The notes under the pieces are model-generated. The model worked only from the letters and a program-made list of their open reading frames with translations. It did no database searches and was not told the origin of the DNA. The translations under genes and the position numbers were made by a program. A stretch of 64,000 bases of DNA, from NCBI RefSeq assembly GCF_009831765.1, contig NZ_WSSB01000007.1:137917-201916 (forward strand), in the 5' to 3' direction. Positions 48,002-56,317 of the stretch are shown here, piece by piece (positions within the stretch are counted from its first letter, which is position 1; the number at the start of each line of letters is the position of its first letter). This DNA is from Craterilacuibacter sinensis. GTDB taxonomy: Bacteria; Pseudomonadota; Gammaproteobacteria; Burkholderiales; Chromobacteriaceae.

Positions 48002-48031
48002 TTGACATGGATCAACTTAAAACGTAAGTTT
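48002..48031 (+). promoter_or_regulatory. Overlapping FNR-like box and PsrA-like operator before the TetR gene
   Basis: TTGACATGGATCAA (48002-48015) matches the FNR/Anr consensus at 9 of 10 positions and also contains a TTGACA -35. AAACGTAAGTTT (48020-48031) is a perfect inverted repeat AAAC-N4-GTTT like the PsrA operator of Pseudomonas. A weak -10 TAAGTT (48025-48030) lies inside it, 17 bases from the -35. Autoregulation by the TetR protein is inferred. Confidence 0.55.
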
Positions 48032-48054
48032 CAAACGGTTGTTCGAACAATAAA

Positions 48055-48744
48055 ATGAATACAACAGACCTAACTGCAAACATACAAAAGACGCTTAATG
48101 CTATGGAAGTGAATCGCTCCGATACCGCCACCCGAATACTCGAAGTTTCCGAGTTGCTGTTTGTCGAACACGGCTTCGAGGCGACTTCACTGCGCATGAT
48201 TACCCAGCAAGCTGAAGTCAATCTTGCTGCTGTCAACTACCACTTCGGCTCCAAAGACGCGCTATTCGAGTCGGTATTCATGCGCCGCTTTACGCCGCTG
48301 ATCAGCGCGTGCCTGGCGGAACTGGATGCGCTCGAGGCAAAAGGGGCAGGGGATTCGATAGAACGGGTGGTGATGACGTTCATTCGCCCTTGCCTGGCGT
48401 TGTCGCGCGATCCTGCGCGTGGTGGGGCCTTGTTCGTGCGCTTGCTGTCGCGCGCGCTGGTGGAGAACCACAGACTGCTGCGCGAGGCGTTGTCACGCGA
48501 GTACAGCGAATTTGTCGAGCGTTATACGCAGGCTTTTCGCCGTGCTTTGCCTGAGCTTGGCGAGCAGGATCTGTCATGGCGCATGCACTTCGCCTTTGGA
48601 CTGATGTTCAATGCCTTTGCCGGTAATGATGTGCTGAAAATCTTCCGTAAAAGCCCGGTCGTCACCGCGCGGGACCCGGAAGCCATCGTCCAGCATCTAG
48701 TGCCCTTTGTACTTGCAGGTCTGACCATGCCTGCTTCTGACTGA
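48055..48744 (+). CDS. TetR/AcrR family regulator (PsrA-like)
   Basis: The 229-residue repressor has a TetR helix-turn-helix (TATRILEVSELLFVEHGFEATSLRMITQQAEVNLAAVNYHFGSKDALFESV in order, residues about 22-72). A ligand domain of the PsrA kind follows, with GGALFVRLLSRALVEN and WRMHFAFGLMFNAFAGND. PsrA responds to long-chain fatty acids and controls beta-oxidation genes. The adjacent fadE (28 bases downstream) and a PsrA-like box in its promoter support this. There is no ribosome site before the ATG at 48055; ATG 48103 would shorten the protein without touching the HTH. Confidence 0.8.
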   Translation: MNTTDLTANIQKTLNAMEVNRSDTATRILEVSELLFVEHGFEATSLRMITQQAEVNLAAVNYHFGSKDALFESVFMRRFTPLISACLAELDALEAKGAGDSIERVVMTFIRPCLALSRDPARGGALFVRLLSRALVENHRLLREALSREYSEFVERYTQAFRRALPELGEQDLSWRMHFAFGLMFNAFAGNDVLKIFRKSPVVTARDPEAIVQHLVPFVLAGLTMPASD

Positions 48745-48771
48745 AACGGGTCAATACGAGGAAACCATAAG

Positions 48772-51225
48772 ATGATTTACGCCCTTGCTCTTGTCTTGCT
48801 GATCGGTGTGCTCGCCTACTGGCGCGCACCGGTTATTGCCTGGACGCTGCTTATTGCTGCCTGGCTTGCTGCCGCCCAGTTTATCGGTGGCTGTTCGATT
48901 GCTGCCGGGCTGTGGGGGGCATTTGCCGTGGTTGCGCTGATCCTGAATCTGCCGCCTTTGCGGCGCGCGGTCTTTACCGGCCCGGTGTTCAAAATCTTCA
49001 AGAAGATTACACCGGCCATGAGCCAGACCGAGCAGGAAGCCATCAACGCAGGCACCGTGTGGTGGGATAAGGATTTGTTTTCCGGCAAGCCTGACTGGAA
49101 GCGCCTATTGGCTTTCCCCGATCCCAAGCTTTCGCCGGAAGAGCAGGCGTTTATTGATGGTCCGACCGAAGCCTTGTGTGCGATGGTGGACGACTGGAAA
49201 ATCACCCATGAATTGAAGGATTTGCCGCCTGAGGTATGGCAATTCATCAAGGACAACGGTTTCCTCGGCATGATCGTCAAAAAGAAATATGGCGGTCTGG
49301 AATTCTCCAATTACGCGCATGCCAAGGTAGTTACCAAGATCGCCACCCGTGGCGGTACGGCGGCGGTGTCGGTGATGGTGCCCAACTCCTTGGGGCCGGG
49401 CGAACTGTTGCAGCACTATGGTACCGAAGCACAAAAAGACTATTACCTGCCGCGTCTGGCCAAAGGTCTGGAAGTGCCGTGTTTTGCGCTGACCAGCCCG
49501 TCGGCAGGCTCTGATGCAGGTTCGATTCCTGACTACGGCATTGTTTGCCGTGGTTCCTATACCGACCCGCGTTCGGGCGAGCACTTTGACAATGTGCTGG
49601 GCATTCGTGTGAGCTGGGAAAAGCGCTGGATTACGCTGGCACCGGTGGCCACCATTCTTGGCCTGGCGTTCAAGATGTACGACCCGGATCATCTGATCGG
49701 GGATAAAGACGAACTGGGCATTACCTGTGCGCTGGTACCGACCGAGCATGTCGGCGTCGAGATCGGCCGTCGCCACTATCCGGGTGGCGCAGCCTTTATG
49801 AACGGCCCGACTTCGGGGCGTGACGTATTCATCCCGATGGACTGGATTATCGGCGGTCAGGCCAATGCCGGCAAAGGCTGGCGCATGCTGGTCGAGTGCC
49901 TGTCGGTTGGCCGCTGCATCTCGCTGCCGGCGATGTCGGTTGCAACCGGCAAGTTCACCAGCTTTGCCACCGGCGCTTTTGCCCGCGTACGCGACCAGTT
50001 CGGCCTGCCTATCGGCAAGTTCGAAGGGGTGGACGAAGCCATGGCGCGCATTGGCGGCTACACCTACCAGATGGAAGCGGCGCAGAATCTGGCGCTGGTC
50101 GGGCTGGATATCGGCGAGAAGCCATCGGTCTTGTCCGCCGTTCTCAAGTATCACAACACCGAGCGCATGCGCAAAGTGCTGAACGACGCGATGGATGTGC
50201 ATGGTGGCAAGGCTGTGGTATTGGGGCCGCGCAACTACCTGGGACGTGCCTATCAGGCCATTCCTATCGGCATCACGGTGGAAGGCGCCAATATCCTGAC
50301 CCGTTCCATGATCATCTATGGCCAGGGCGCGATCCGTTGCCATCCTTTCGTGCTGCGCGAAATGAAGTCGGCCATGGCCAACGATGTGGTGGAGTTTGAC
50401 CAGGCCATTACCGGTCATATCAACTTCGTCATCAGCAATATCTTCCGCTCGCTCTGGCTGGGCTTGTCCGGTGCGCGTTTTGCCGTGAGCCCGAAAGCTG
50501 GCGAGAGCGCACGCTACTACCGCCAGCTGACGCGCTACTCCAGTGCTTTTGCCCTGTTGTCCGATATGGCCATGTTTAGCCTGGGCGGCACGCTCAAGTT
50601 CCGCGAGAAACTCTCGGCGCGTCTGGGCGACATGCTGTCCGGCCTGTACATCGCCTCGGCTTCGCTCAAGCATTTCGAAGATCAGGGCGCGCAAAAGGAT
50701 GATCTGCCGCTGATGCACTACGCGGTACAAAGCGCCATCTACGATGTGCAGCAGGCGATGGACGGCTTTTTGTGCAACTTGCCAAGCAAGCCGCTGGCCT
50801 GGGTCTTGCGCAAGATCATCTTCCCGTGGGGCATGACCGCCAAACCTGCCAGTGACCGTACCGGCACCAAAATTGCCCGCCTGATGATGACGCCGGGTGC
50901 CGCACGCGACCGTCTGGTGCAGGGTGTCTACAAGCCGCAGGATGAAGCGGATGCAGTCGGCGTACTCGAACCGGCCATGCTGGCCATCATTGCGACCGAA
51001 GCGACAGAAGCCAAGCTGAAGAAATTGGTACGCGATGGCAAGTTCGCTACCATTACCGCGCGCGAGCGGCTGGACGAGGCCTTGGCCAAGGGCTGGTTGT
51101 CGCAGGAGGAGTTTGCTGCGGTGACCCGCGCCCGACGCCTGAAGCGCGAAGTGATCATGGTCGATGATTTCGACAAGAGCATGACCCACCACGACGAGCA
51201 AATGTTGTCGCGCGTGATTTTCTGA
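48772..51225 (+). CDS. fadE: Acyl-CoA dehydrogenase FadE
   Basis: This flavoenzyme performs the first step of fatty acid beta-oxidation. The 817-residue protein is the long, membrane-associated FadE type. Three hydrophobic segments occupy residues 1-65, the acyl-CoA dehydrogenase core includes FLGMIVKKKYGGLEFSNYAH, FALTSPSAGSDAGSIPD and TVEGANILTRSMIIYGQGAIRCHP, and the C-terminal DUF1974 domain follows. The ATG follows GAGGAAA. Its position after the TetR gene makes it the probable target of that regulator. Confidence 0.94.
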   Translation: MIYALALVLLIGVLAYWRAPVIAWTLLIAAWLAAAQFIGGCSIAAGLWGAFAVVALILNLPPLRRAVFTGPVFKIFKKITPAMSQTEQEAINAGTVWWDKDLFSGKPDWKRLLAFPDPKLSPEEQAFIDGPTEALCAMVDDWKITHELKDLPPEVWQFIKDNGFLGMIVKKKYGGLEFSNYAHAKVVTKIATRGGTAAVSVMVPNSLGPGELLQHYGTEAQKDYYLPRLAKGLEVPCFALTSPSAGSDAGSIPDYGIVCRGSYTDPRSGEHFDNVLGIRVSWEKRWITLAPVATILGLAFKMYDPDHLIGDKDELGITCALVPTEHVGVEIGRRHYPGGAAFMNGPTSGRDVFIPMDWIIGGQANAGKGWRMLVECLSVGRCISLPAMSVATGKFTSFATGAFARVRDQFGLPIGKFEGVDEAMARIGGYTYQMEAAQNLALVGLDIGEKPSVLSAVLKYHNTERMRKVLNDAMDVHGGKAVVLGPRNYLGRAYQAIPIGITVEGANILTRSMIIYGQGAIRCHPFVLREMKSAMANDVVEFDQAITGHINFVISNIFRSLWLGLSGARFAVSPKAGESARYYRQLTRYSSAFALLSDMAMFSLGGTLKFREKLSARLGDMLSGLYIASASLKHFEDQGAQKDDLPLMHYAVQSAIYDVQQAMDGFLCNLPSKPLAWVLRKIIFPWGMTAKPASDRTGTKIARLMMTPGAARDRLVQGVYKPQDEADAVGVLEPAMLAIIATEATEAKLKKLVRDGKFATITARERLDEALAKGWLSQEEFAAVTRARRLKREVIMVDDFDKSMTHHDEQMLSRVIF

Positions 51226-51262
51226 GTATTGCTTGAGCGCGGGCCTTGCCCGTGCAAGCAAA

Positions 51263-51295
51263 AAGCCCGGCTGCCTGATAAGGCAAGCCGGGCTT
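51263..51295. terminator. Hairpin after fadE
   Basis: A 10-bp stem (AAGCCCGGCT / AGCCGGGCTT) plus an inner GCC/GGC pair stands 37 bases past the fadE stop. On the plus strand the T run is poor (TTAATGT); on the minus strand TTTTT follows. It is the first of three consecutive hairpins. Confidence 0.65.
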
Positions 51296-51318
51296 AATGT
51301 GAGGGTTCGTCTGAATTC

Positions 51319-51351
51319 AACAGCCCAGCAGGCTACGCTTGCTGGGCTGTT
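51319..51351 (+). terminator. Second hairpin between fadE and the phosphoketolase-like gene
   Basis: A 12-bp perfect stem (AACAGCCCAGCA / TGCTGGGCTGTT) with a 9-base loop is followed by only TCC. It could be a back-up terminator. Confidence 0.55.
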
Positions 51352-51359
51352 TCCTATTC

Positions 51360-51395
51360 GGTCAGGCTGACCATAAATTTATGTCCAGCCTGACC
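51360..51395. promoter_or_regulatory. 36-bp palindromic element before the phosphoketolase-like gene
   Basis: Outer arms GGTCAGGCTG (51360-51369) and CAGCCTGACC (51386-51395) are perfect complements, and a perfect AT-rich palindrome CATAAATTTATG (51372-51383) sits in the centre. It lies about 60 bases before the start codon at 51455. It may be an operator or a third terminator. Confidence 0.45.
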
Positions 51396-51454
51396 TTGGC
51401 TATTCTCAAACCTGCGGCCACGCAACGTGGCCGGCCAGAGGGGGAGTGGTAGTC

Positions 51455-53806
51455 ATGGTGATGGATGACGAAGCCCGGCAATATCAGGGCGAGCGCGAGG
51501 CCGCACTTTATCGTGCGGCCGATGCGGATTTTGCGGCGTGGGCACAGGGCGTCGGGTCTGTCGTGCATGGCAGTGCAACCCAGCTGGCGGTATATAAACT
51601 GGCCGGGCGTTTGCTCGCGGCGGGGAAAGTAAACAGCCGCGCGGACGTCTATGCACAACTGCACGCCGCCGATGTGCTGGCGTGTGCCGGCATGTGGCTG
51701 GTTGCGCATATGACCTACGCCGAGCGGGTGTATCTGGATGGGCGGGCGCTGGACAGCGTCGATTTCAAGGCGCAGCCGGAGGGGCATACCGGCGGTTCAC
51801 TTAATATGGTGGTCGCCTACCTGGGCTATATGGCGGCTAATTCGCTGACCGGCCATACCCGTGCCTGGCTGATGGGGCAGGGCCACTGTGTGGCTGCCAT
51901 CGATGCTTGCAATGTGCTGCTGGACAATATGAGCCCGGCGCATGCCGCGCGCTATGCCTTGTCCGAGACGGGGCTAAGCCGGCTGGCCGCTGATTTTTAC
52001 TCCTACCAGATGGACTGTCCGTTGGGCAGCCATGTCAACGCCTACACCGCCGGTGGCCTGATCGAGGGCGGTTATCTGGGCTTTGCCGAACTGCAGTATG
52101 TGCATATGCCCTTGCCGGGCGAGCGTCTGGTGGCTTTTCTGAGCGATGGCGCATTCGAGGAGCAGCGCGGTAGCGACTGGATGAGCCGCTGGTGGCGTAG
52201 CGCCGATAGCGGGCTGGTAGTGCCGGTGATGATAGCCAACGGCCGGCGTATCGATCAGAAAACCAGTATGGGGCGTCCTGACGGCGTGGGCTGGTTCTGC
52301 CGCCACCTGACACTCAACGGCTTTGCACCCATGCTGATAGACGGGCGCGACCCTGCCGCTTTTGCCTGCGCCATTCTAGAGGCCGAAGACAGGCTGGAAG
52401 CCACGGCAGAAGCGGTCGCCTCCGGGCGTGCCGTTCTGCCTTTGCCACTGCCGTATATCGTGGCCGAGACGGTCAAGGGCTGGGGCTTTCCCGGTGCCGG
52501 TACGAATGCTGCGCATAATCTGCCTTTATGCGCCAACCCCTATCTTGATGCGGCGGCGCGCGCCGAGTTTCACGCCGGTGCCAGTGTCCTCTATCAGTGC
52601 CTGCCCGCCATACTGGAGGCACGTGCCACTCTATCCCGTCACGATGCACAAGGCCGGCTGCGCGAGCGCGACAATGCGCTGGCTTGCCGGAATGTTCCCA
52701 TTCCGCAATTGCCGCTGCCTGTGCTGGAGCCAGGCGGCTCGTCTTCCCCCATGGATGCGCTGGATAGCGCATTTTGCGCGCTGATCGATGCCAATCCCGG
52801 CCTGCGGGTGCGGGTGGGTAATCCGGACGAGATGCGCAGCAATCACCTGTGCCGCACACTGGACAAGCTTAAGCACCGGGTATTGGCGCCGGAGGCCGGC
52901 ATTGCCGAGGCGCAGGATGGCTGTGTGATTACCGCGCTGAACGAGGAGGCCGTCGTGTGTGCCGCACTGGCCAATAAGGGCGGGCTGTCGCTGGTGGCGA
53001 GTTATGAGGCGTTTGCCGTCAAGATGCTGGGTGCCATCCGTCAGGAAGTGATTTTTGCCCGCCATCTGCGCGCGGCCGGCCGTACGCCTCACTGGCTGTC
53101 GGTGCCGGTGATCTCGACCTCGCACACCTGGGAAAACGGCAAGAACGAACAGTCGCATCAGGATACGACCCTGGCCGAGGCCTTGCTGGGCGAGATGGCC
53201 GATAGTTGCCGGGTACTGTTTCCGTTTGATGCGGCAACTGCTGTGGCCGCCTTGCTGTCCTGTTACGGCAGCCATGGGCAGGTGTGCAATCTCATTGTGC
53301 CCAAGCGCGTGCAGCCACAGCATCTGGATATGGCTTGTGCACGGCAGGCGCTGGCTCAGGGCTGGGTACGCATCGCGCACAGCGGCGAGTCGTCGCCGCA
53401 GGTGCAATTGCTGGCCATGGGTGCAGCGCAACTGAACGAGATGCTGGCCGCCTCCGTGGTGCTGGCGCAGCACGGCGTAGCGCACGAGGTGATCGCACTG
53501 ATTGAGCCGGCTCGGCTGCGTGCGCCAAGGGATGCGGCAGAGGCAGCGTATTGCCTGAGTGCCGAGGCGCGCGAGCACGTCTTTCCTGCCGGCAGCTTGC
53601 GCCTGCTGCTGACCCATACCCGGCCTGAAGTTATGAGCGGTATTTTGTGGCCCTTGGCAAGCAGTGCGCGCATCTGGCGCGCTTTGGGCTATATCAATCA
53701 GGGAGGCACGCTGGATGAAGAAAAGATGCTGCATGCCAACTGTGCAAGTCGACATCATGTGCTGGCGTGCTTGTCCGGTGAACTGGGGCGGCAACTGGAT
53801 GCATAA
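51455..53806 (+). CDS. Divergent phosphoketolase (XFP) family enzyme
   Basis: The 783-residue protein has the length and three-domain order of thiamine-diphosphate phosphoketolases. Retained are His111 in PEGHTGGSLN, His144 in GQGHCV, Asn in VMIANGRRI, NPDEMRSNHL, Glu518 in SYEAFAVKML (the cofactor-activating Glu) and SHQD with His568. The usual GDGEAETG metal/cofactor loop is SDGAFEEQRG (residues 230-239), so activity may differ from cleavage of xylulose-5-phosphate. Some databases name similar proteins xylulose-5-phosphate 3-epimerase; I cannot verify that name. The ATG at 51455 follows AGGGGGAG. aqpZ follows. Confidence 0.75.
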   Translation: MVMDDEARQYQGEREAALYRAADADFAAWAQGVGSVVHGSATQLAVYKLAGRLLAAGKVNSRADVYAQLHAADVLACAGMWLVAHMTYAERVYLDGRALDSVDFKAQPEGHTGGSLNMVVAYLGYMAANSLTGHTRAWLMGQGHCVAAIDACNVLLDNMSPAHAARYALSETGLSRLAADFYSYQMDCPLGSHVNAYTAGGLIEGGYLGFAELQYVHMPLPGERLVAFLSDGAFEEQRGSDWMSRWWRSADSGLVVPVMIANGRRIDQKTSMGRPDGVGWFCRHLTLNGFAPMLIDGRDPAAFACAILEAEDRLEATAEAVASGRAVLPLPLPYIVAETVKGWGFPGAGTNAAHNLPLCANPYLDAAARAEFHAGASVLYQCLPAILEARATLSRHDAQGRLRERDNALACRNVPIPQLPLPVLEPGGSSSPMDALDSAFCALIDANPGLRVRVGNPDEMRSNHLCRTLDKLKHRVLAPEAGIAEAQDGCVITALNEEAVVCAALANKGGLSLVASYEAFAVKMLGAIRQEVIFARHLRAAGRTPHWLSVPVISTSHTWENGKNEQSHQDTTLAEALLGEMADSCRVLFPFDAATAVAALLSCYGSHGQVCNLIVPKRVQPQHLDMACARQALAQGWVRIAHSGESSPQVQLLAMGAAQLNEMLAASVVLAQHGVAHEVIALIEPARLRAPRDAAEAAYCLSAEAREHVFPAGSLRLLLTHTRPEVMSGILWPLASSARIWRALGYINQGGTLDEEKMLHANCASRHHVLACLSGELGRQLDA

Positions 53807-53860
53807 AACGCCAAGCTGAACATTCAAAAGCCAATATATTAAATTGGAACGGAGATTAAT

Positions 53861-54553
53861 ATGAAAGCTTATCTTGCCGAGGGTATCGGTACTTTCTGGC
53901 TGGTTTTGGGTGGCTGCGGCAGCGCGGTACTGGCGGCCGCTTTTCCCGAGCTGGGTATCGGCTTTGCCGGTGTGGCGTTAGCCTTTGGTCTGACCGTAGT
54001 GACCGCCTGCTACGCCATCGGTCCGATCTCGGGTGGCCATCTTAATCCGGCCATTTCGGTTGGCCTGTGGGCAGGGGGGCGTTTCCCGGCCAACAAGGTG
54101 TTGCCGTACATTATCGCGCAGGTGATTGGCGGTCTGCTTGCGGCTGGGGTGCTTTACCTGATTGCCAGCGGCAAGGCCGGCTTCGATCTGGCCAGTGGTT
54201 TTGCCAGCAACGGCTACGGCGAACACTCGCCAGGTGGTTATGATCTGCGTGCGGTGATGATTTGCGAAGTCGTGATGACCATGATGTTTGTGTTCGTGGT
54301 GATGGGTTCGACCAGCAAAAAAGCGCCGGCCGGCTTCGCTCCCCTGGCGATCGGTTTGTGCCTGACGCTGATTCACCTGATCTCGATACCGGTCGATAAC
54401 ACCTCGGTTAACCCGGCGCGCAGTACCGCTGTTGCGCTGTTTGTCGGCGACTGGGCCGTTGCCCAGTTGTGGGTGTTCTGGCTGGCACCTCTGGTTGGGG
54501 GTGTGCTGGGGGGCTGGCTGTACCGTCTGGTGGACGACAACCAAAGTGCCTGA
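53861..54553 (+). CDS. aqpZ: Aquaporin Z
   Basis: This water channel has 230 residues and six helices. The two pore loops are [18 protein letters not shown] (first NPA) and [15 protein letters not shown] (second NPA, followed by the selectivity Arg). The start [24 protein letters not shown] is typical for AqpZ. It lies 54 bases after the phosphoketolase-like gene with GGAG before the ATG, and is followed by a strong terminator. Confidence 0.94.
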   Translation: MKAYLAEGIGTFWLVLGGCGSAVLAAAFPELGIGFAGVALAFGLTVVTACYAIGPISGGHLNPAISVGLWAGGRFPANKVLPYIIAQVIGGLLAAGVLYLIASGKAGFDLASGFASNGYGEHSPGGYDLRAVMICEVVMTMMFVFVVMGSTSKKAPAGFAPLAIGLCLTLIHLISIPVDNTSVNPARSTAVALFVGDWAVAQLWVFWLAPLVGGVLGGWLYRLVDDNQSA

Positions 54554-54582
54554 CGAATAAGGTGGCCGTGCCGCCTGATTGC

Positions 54583-54614
54583 AAAAAGCCCGGGGCGTCA
54601 TTCCCGGGCTTTTT
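54583..54614. terminator. Bidirectional terminator between aqpZ and the YgjV gene
   Basis: A 12-bp perfect stem (AAAAAGCCCGGG / CCCGGGCTTTTT) with an 8-base loop and T runs on both sides serves the two convergent genes. Confidence 0.88.
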
Positions 54615-54640
54615 CATGTGTGACAGCTTTATGGAAGTAC

Positions 54641-55147
54641 TCAGGCGAGCCGGCGGTCGCCGCGCAGGTAGAAGCGGTAATAACCGACCAGATTGCCGGC
54701 CAGAAAGAGCACCTCCATCAAAATGGCCATCGGTGAGCCGGCCAGACTGTTATGCAGGATCCAGATGCAGGTACTTACCATCAGCAAAATCCGCATTCTT
54801 TTATCCGAGCCGCTGAACATGGCGATATTCGGCAACAGGGCCGCCGCGCCGGCCAGCAAACTCAAGGCGCTTTGGTAAGTCATGGCGGTTGCGATCAGGG
54901 TGAGCCCGATAAAGCCAAACATGATGCGCCGCGAGTTGAGGTAGAGGCTGACCGTATTGCGTAAGGCTGCAATCGCCATCAATAGCACCGCCGTCCACTG
55001 TTCCAGCAGGAAAAAGTGCAAGCCAATCAGGATATTGGCTGAGACCAGACAATACACCACATGTTTGCGCTGCTTGAACTGGAATGTCATGACATCGAAG
55101 CACATTGCGATGGCAATGCAAATCTGTGACAGCAAAAACGGGGTCAT
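54641..55147 (-). CDS. YgjV family inner-membrane protein
   Basis: The 168-residue protein has five or six hydrophobic helices. CFDVMTFQFKQRKHVVYCLVSANILIGLHFFLLEQWTA in the first third and the late WILHNSLAGSPMAILMEVLFLAGNLVGYYRF are YgjV landmarks. Function is unknown. It is transcribed away from the amino-acid binding protein gene and shares the terminator with aqpZ. Confidence 0.82.
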   Translation of the reverse strand: MTPFLLSQICIAIAMCFDVMTFQFKQRKHVVYCLVSANILIGLHFFLLEQWTAVLLMAIAALRNTVSLYLNSRRIMFGFIGLTLIATAMTYQSALSLLAGAAALLPNIAMFSGSDKRMRILLMVSTCIWILHNSLAGSPMAILMEVLFLAGNLVGYYRFYLRGDRRLA

Positions 55148-55464
55148 GGCGACCGCAACTATAGTAAGTGAGAATTTACAATCTTATCTTATTGTCGTGG
55201 TCTTCGTCTTGCGCTATGCAATTGAAATTTAGCATGCCGGTTCGATTTGCCCGCGCATCGACCGGTCGGCGCCTGGGTTGACTTTACGATCCTTCCCGTC
55301 CAAACGCCTGTTTTTTGATAGCCATTTCTTGCAAATGTGATTGGCCTGCGTCATTTATATGTAATACCATATAGTTAAATTGGATAATTTATCCATTAAG
55401 AGCGACTGGCTCTGGGGATAGGCCATCCACTACTGACCTTGCTGATGACTTGTGGGAGATAAAA
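55148..55464. other. Intergenic region between the YgjV gene and the SBP gene
   Basis: This 317-base divergent region is AT-rich relative to its surroundings. It contains a perfect 7-1-7 inverted repeat (55381-55395). No open frame with a ribosome site is seen; it presumably holds promoters for both genes. Confidence 0.5.
55381..55395. promoter_or_regulatory. Perfect inverted repeat (possible operator) before the orphan SBP gene
   Basis: TGGATAA-T-TTATCCA is a perfect palindrome with a one-base centre, 70 bases before the ATG at 55465, in an AT-rich promoter region. The regulator is unknown. Confidence 0.45.
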
Positions 55465-56244
55465 ATGAAGCGTTATATCAAAAGCCTTGCCGTCGTATTG
55501 ACGCTGGTGCTGGCCGCTTGTGGCGGCAAGACCGAGACTGTGGCGGAAGGTGGGCTAGGGGCCGACAAGGTGTATCGCATGGGCGTGAATGCGGCATTTG
55601 CACCGTTTGAATCGGTTGCTGCTGATGGCAAGTTGCAGGGTTTTGAGATCGAGCTGGCGCAGGCCGTTGCCGATGCAGCAGGGATGAAGGTTGAAATGGG
55701 CAATACCCCGTGGGAAGGCATTTTTAACGGGCTGGCCAATGGCGACAGCGATTTTCTGATGTCGGCGATCACCATTACCGAGCAGCGCAAGGCTTCCATG
55801 GATTTTAGCGAGCCTTATTTTGAAGCGACCCAGCTGGTCGTACTGCCAAGCGGCAAGAACATTGCCAAGGCTGAAGAGCTCAAGGGGATGAAGGTTTCGG
55901 TACTGGCCGGCTCAACCGGCGACACCATTGCCCAGAAACTGATGGGCGCGACCAGTACCGACATCAAGCGTTTCGAGTCGCTTGATCTGGCGCTCAAGGA
56001 GTTGGAGAACGGGGGCGTGCAGGCCACCATCGGGGACAACGGCGTCGTGGCTAACTACATCACCCATAACGGTGGCGACAAGATGGCCGTGATCGAGGGC
56101 ATAGACTTTGACAAGGAGTACTACGGTATTGCCGTGCGCAAGGGCGACGCCGAACTGCTGGAGAAAATCAATGGCGGCATTCGCAAGGTGAAGGAAGAGG
56201 GCACTTACCAGAAAATTTACGAGAAATACTTCGGCAAGGCCTGA
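55465..56244 (+). CDS. Amino acid ABC transporter substrate-binding lipoprotein (SBP_bac_3)
   Basis: The 259-residue protein starts with a lipoprotein signal (VVLTLVLAACGGK, lipobox near residue 19). The family 3 binding protein fold follows: VNAAFAPFESVAADGKLQGFEIELAQAVAD, WEGIFNGLANGDSDFLMSAITITEQRKASMDFSEPYF, VLAGSTGD and the C-terminal EGTYQKIYEKYFG. Glutamine- and basic amino-acid-type binding proteins look like this. No permease or ATPase genes are adjacent, so it works with a transporter encoded elsewhere or as a receptor. The ATG follows GGGAG; a TTG five codons upstream is less likely. Confidence 0.88.
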   Translation: MKRYIKSLAVVLTLVLAACGGKTETVAEGGLGADKVYRMGVNAAFAPFESVAADGKLQGFEIELAQAVADAAGMKVEMGNTPWEGIFNGLANGDSDFLMSAITITEQRKASMDFSEPYFEATQLVVLPSGKNIAKAEELKGMKVSVLAGSTGDTIAQKLMGATSTDIKRFESLDLALKELENGGVQATIGDNGVVANYITHNGGDKMAVIEGIDFDKEYYGIAVRKGDAELLEKINGGIRKVKEEGTYQKIYEKYFGKA

Positions 56245-56260
56245 TTTAAAGCCCTGCAGC

Positions 56261-56290
56261 AACGATGCGCCAGCAGGCGCATCGTTGTTT
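56261..56290 (+). terminator. Terminator of the SBP gene
   Basis: An 11-bp perfect stem (AACGATGCGCC / GGCGCATCGTT) with loop AGCA is followed by GTTT. It lies 17 bases past the stop. Confidence 0.78.
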
Positions 56291-56317
56291 AGTGTTTGCG
56301 GTGGCAGACTTTGATGC

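Noticed and set aside
49105..51261. 718-codon minus-strand frame opposite fadE
   Set aside because: Antisense shadow of fadE; no start signals and unnatural amino acid composition.
52631..53827. Long minus-strand frame opposite the phosphoketolase-like gene
   Set aside because: Antisense shadow; the plus strand has clear XFP motifs and a ribosome site.
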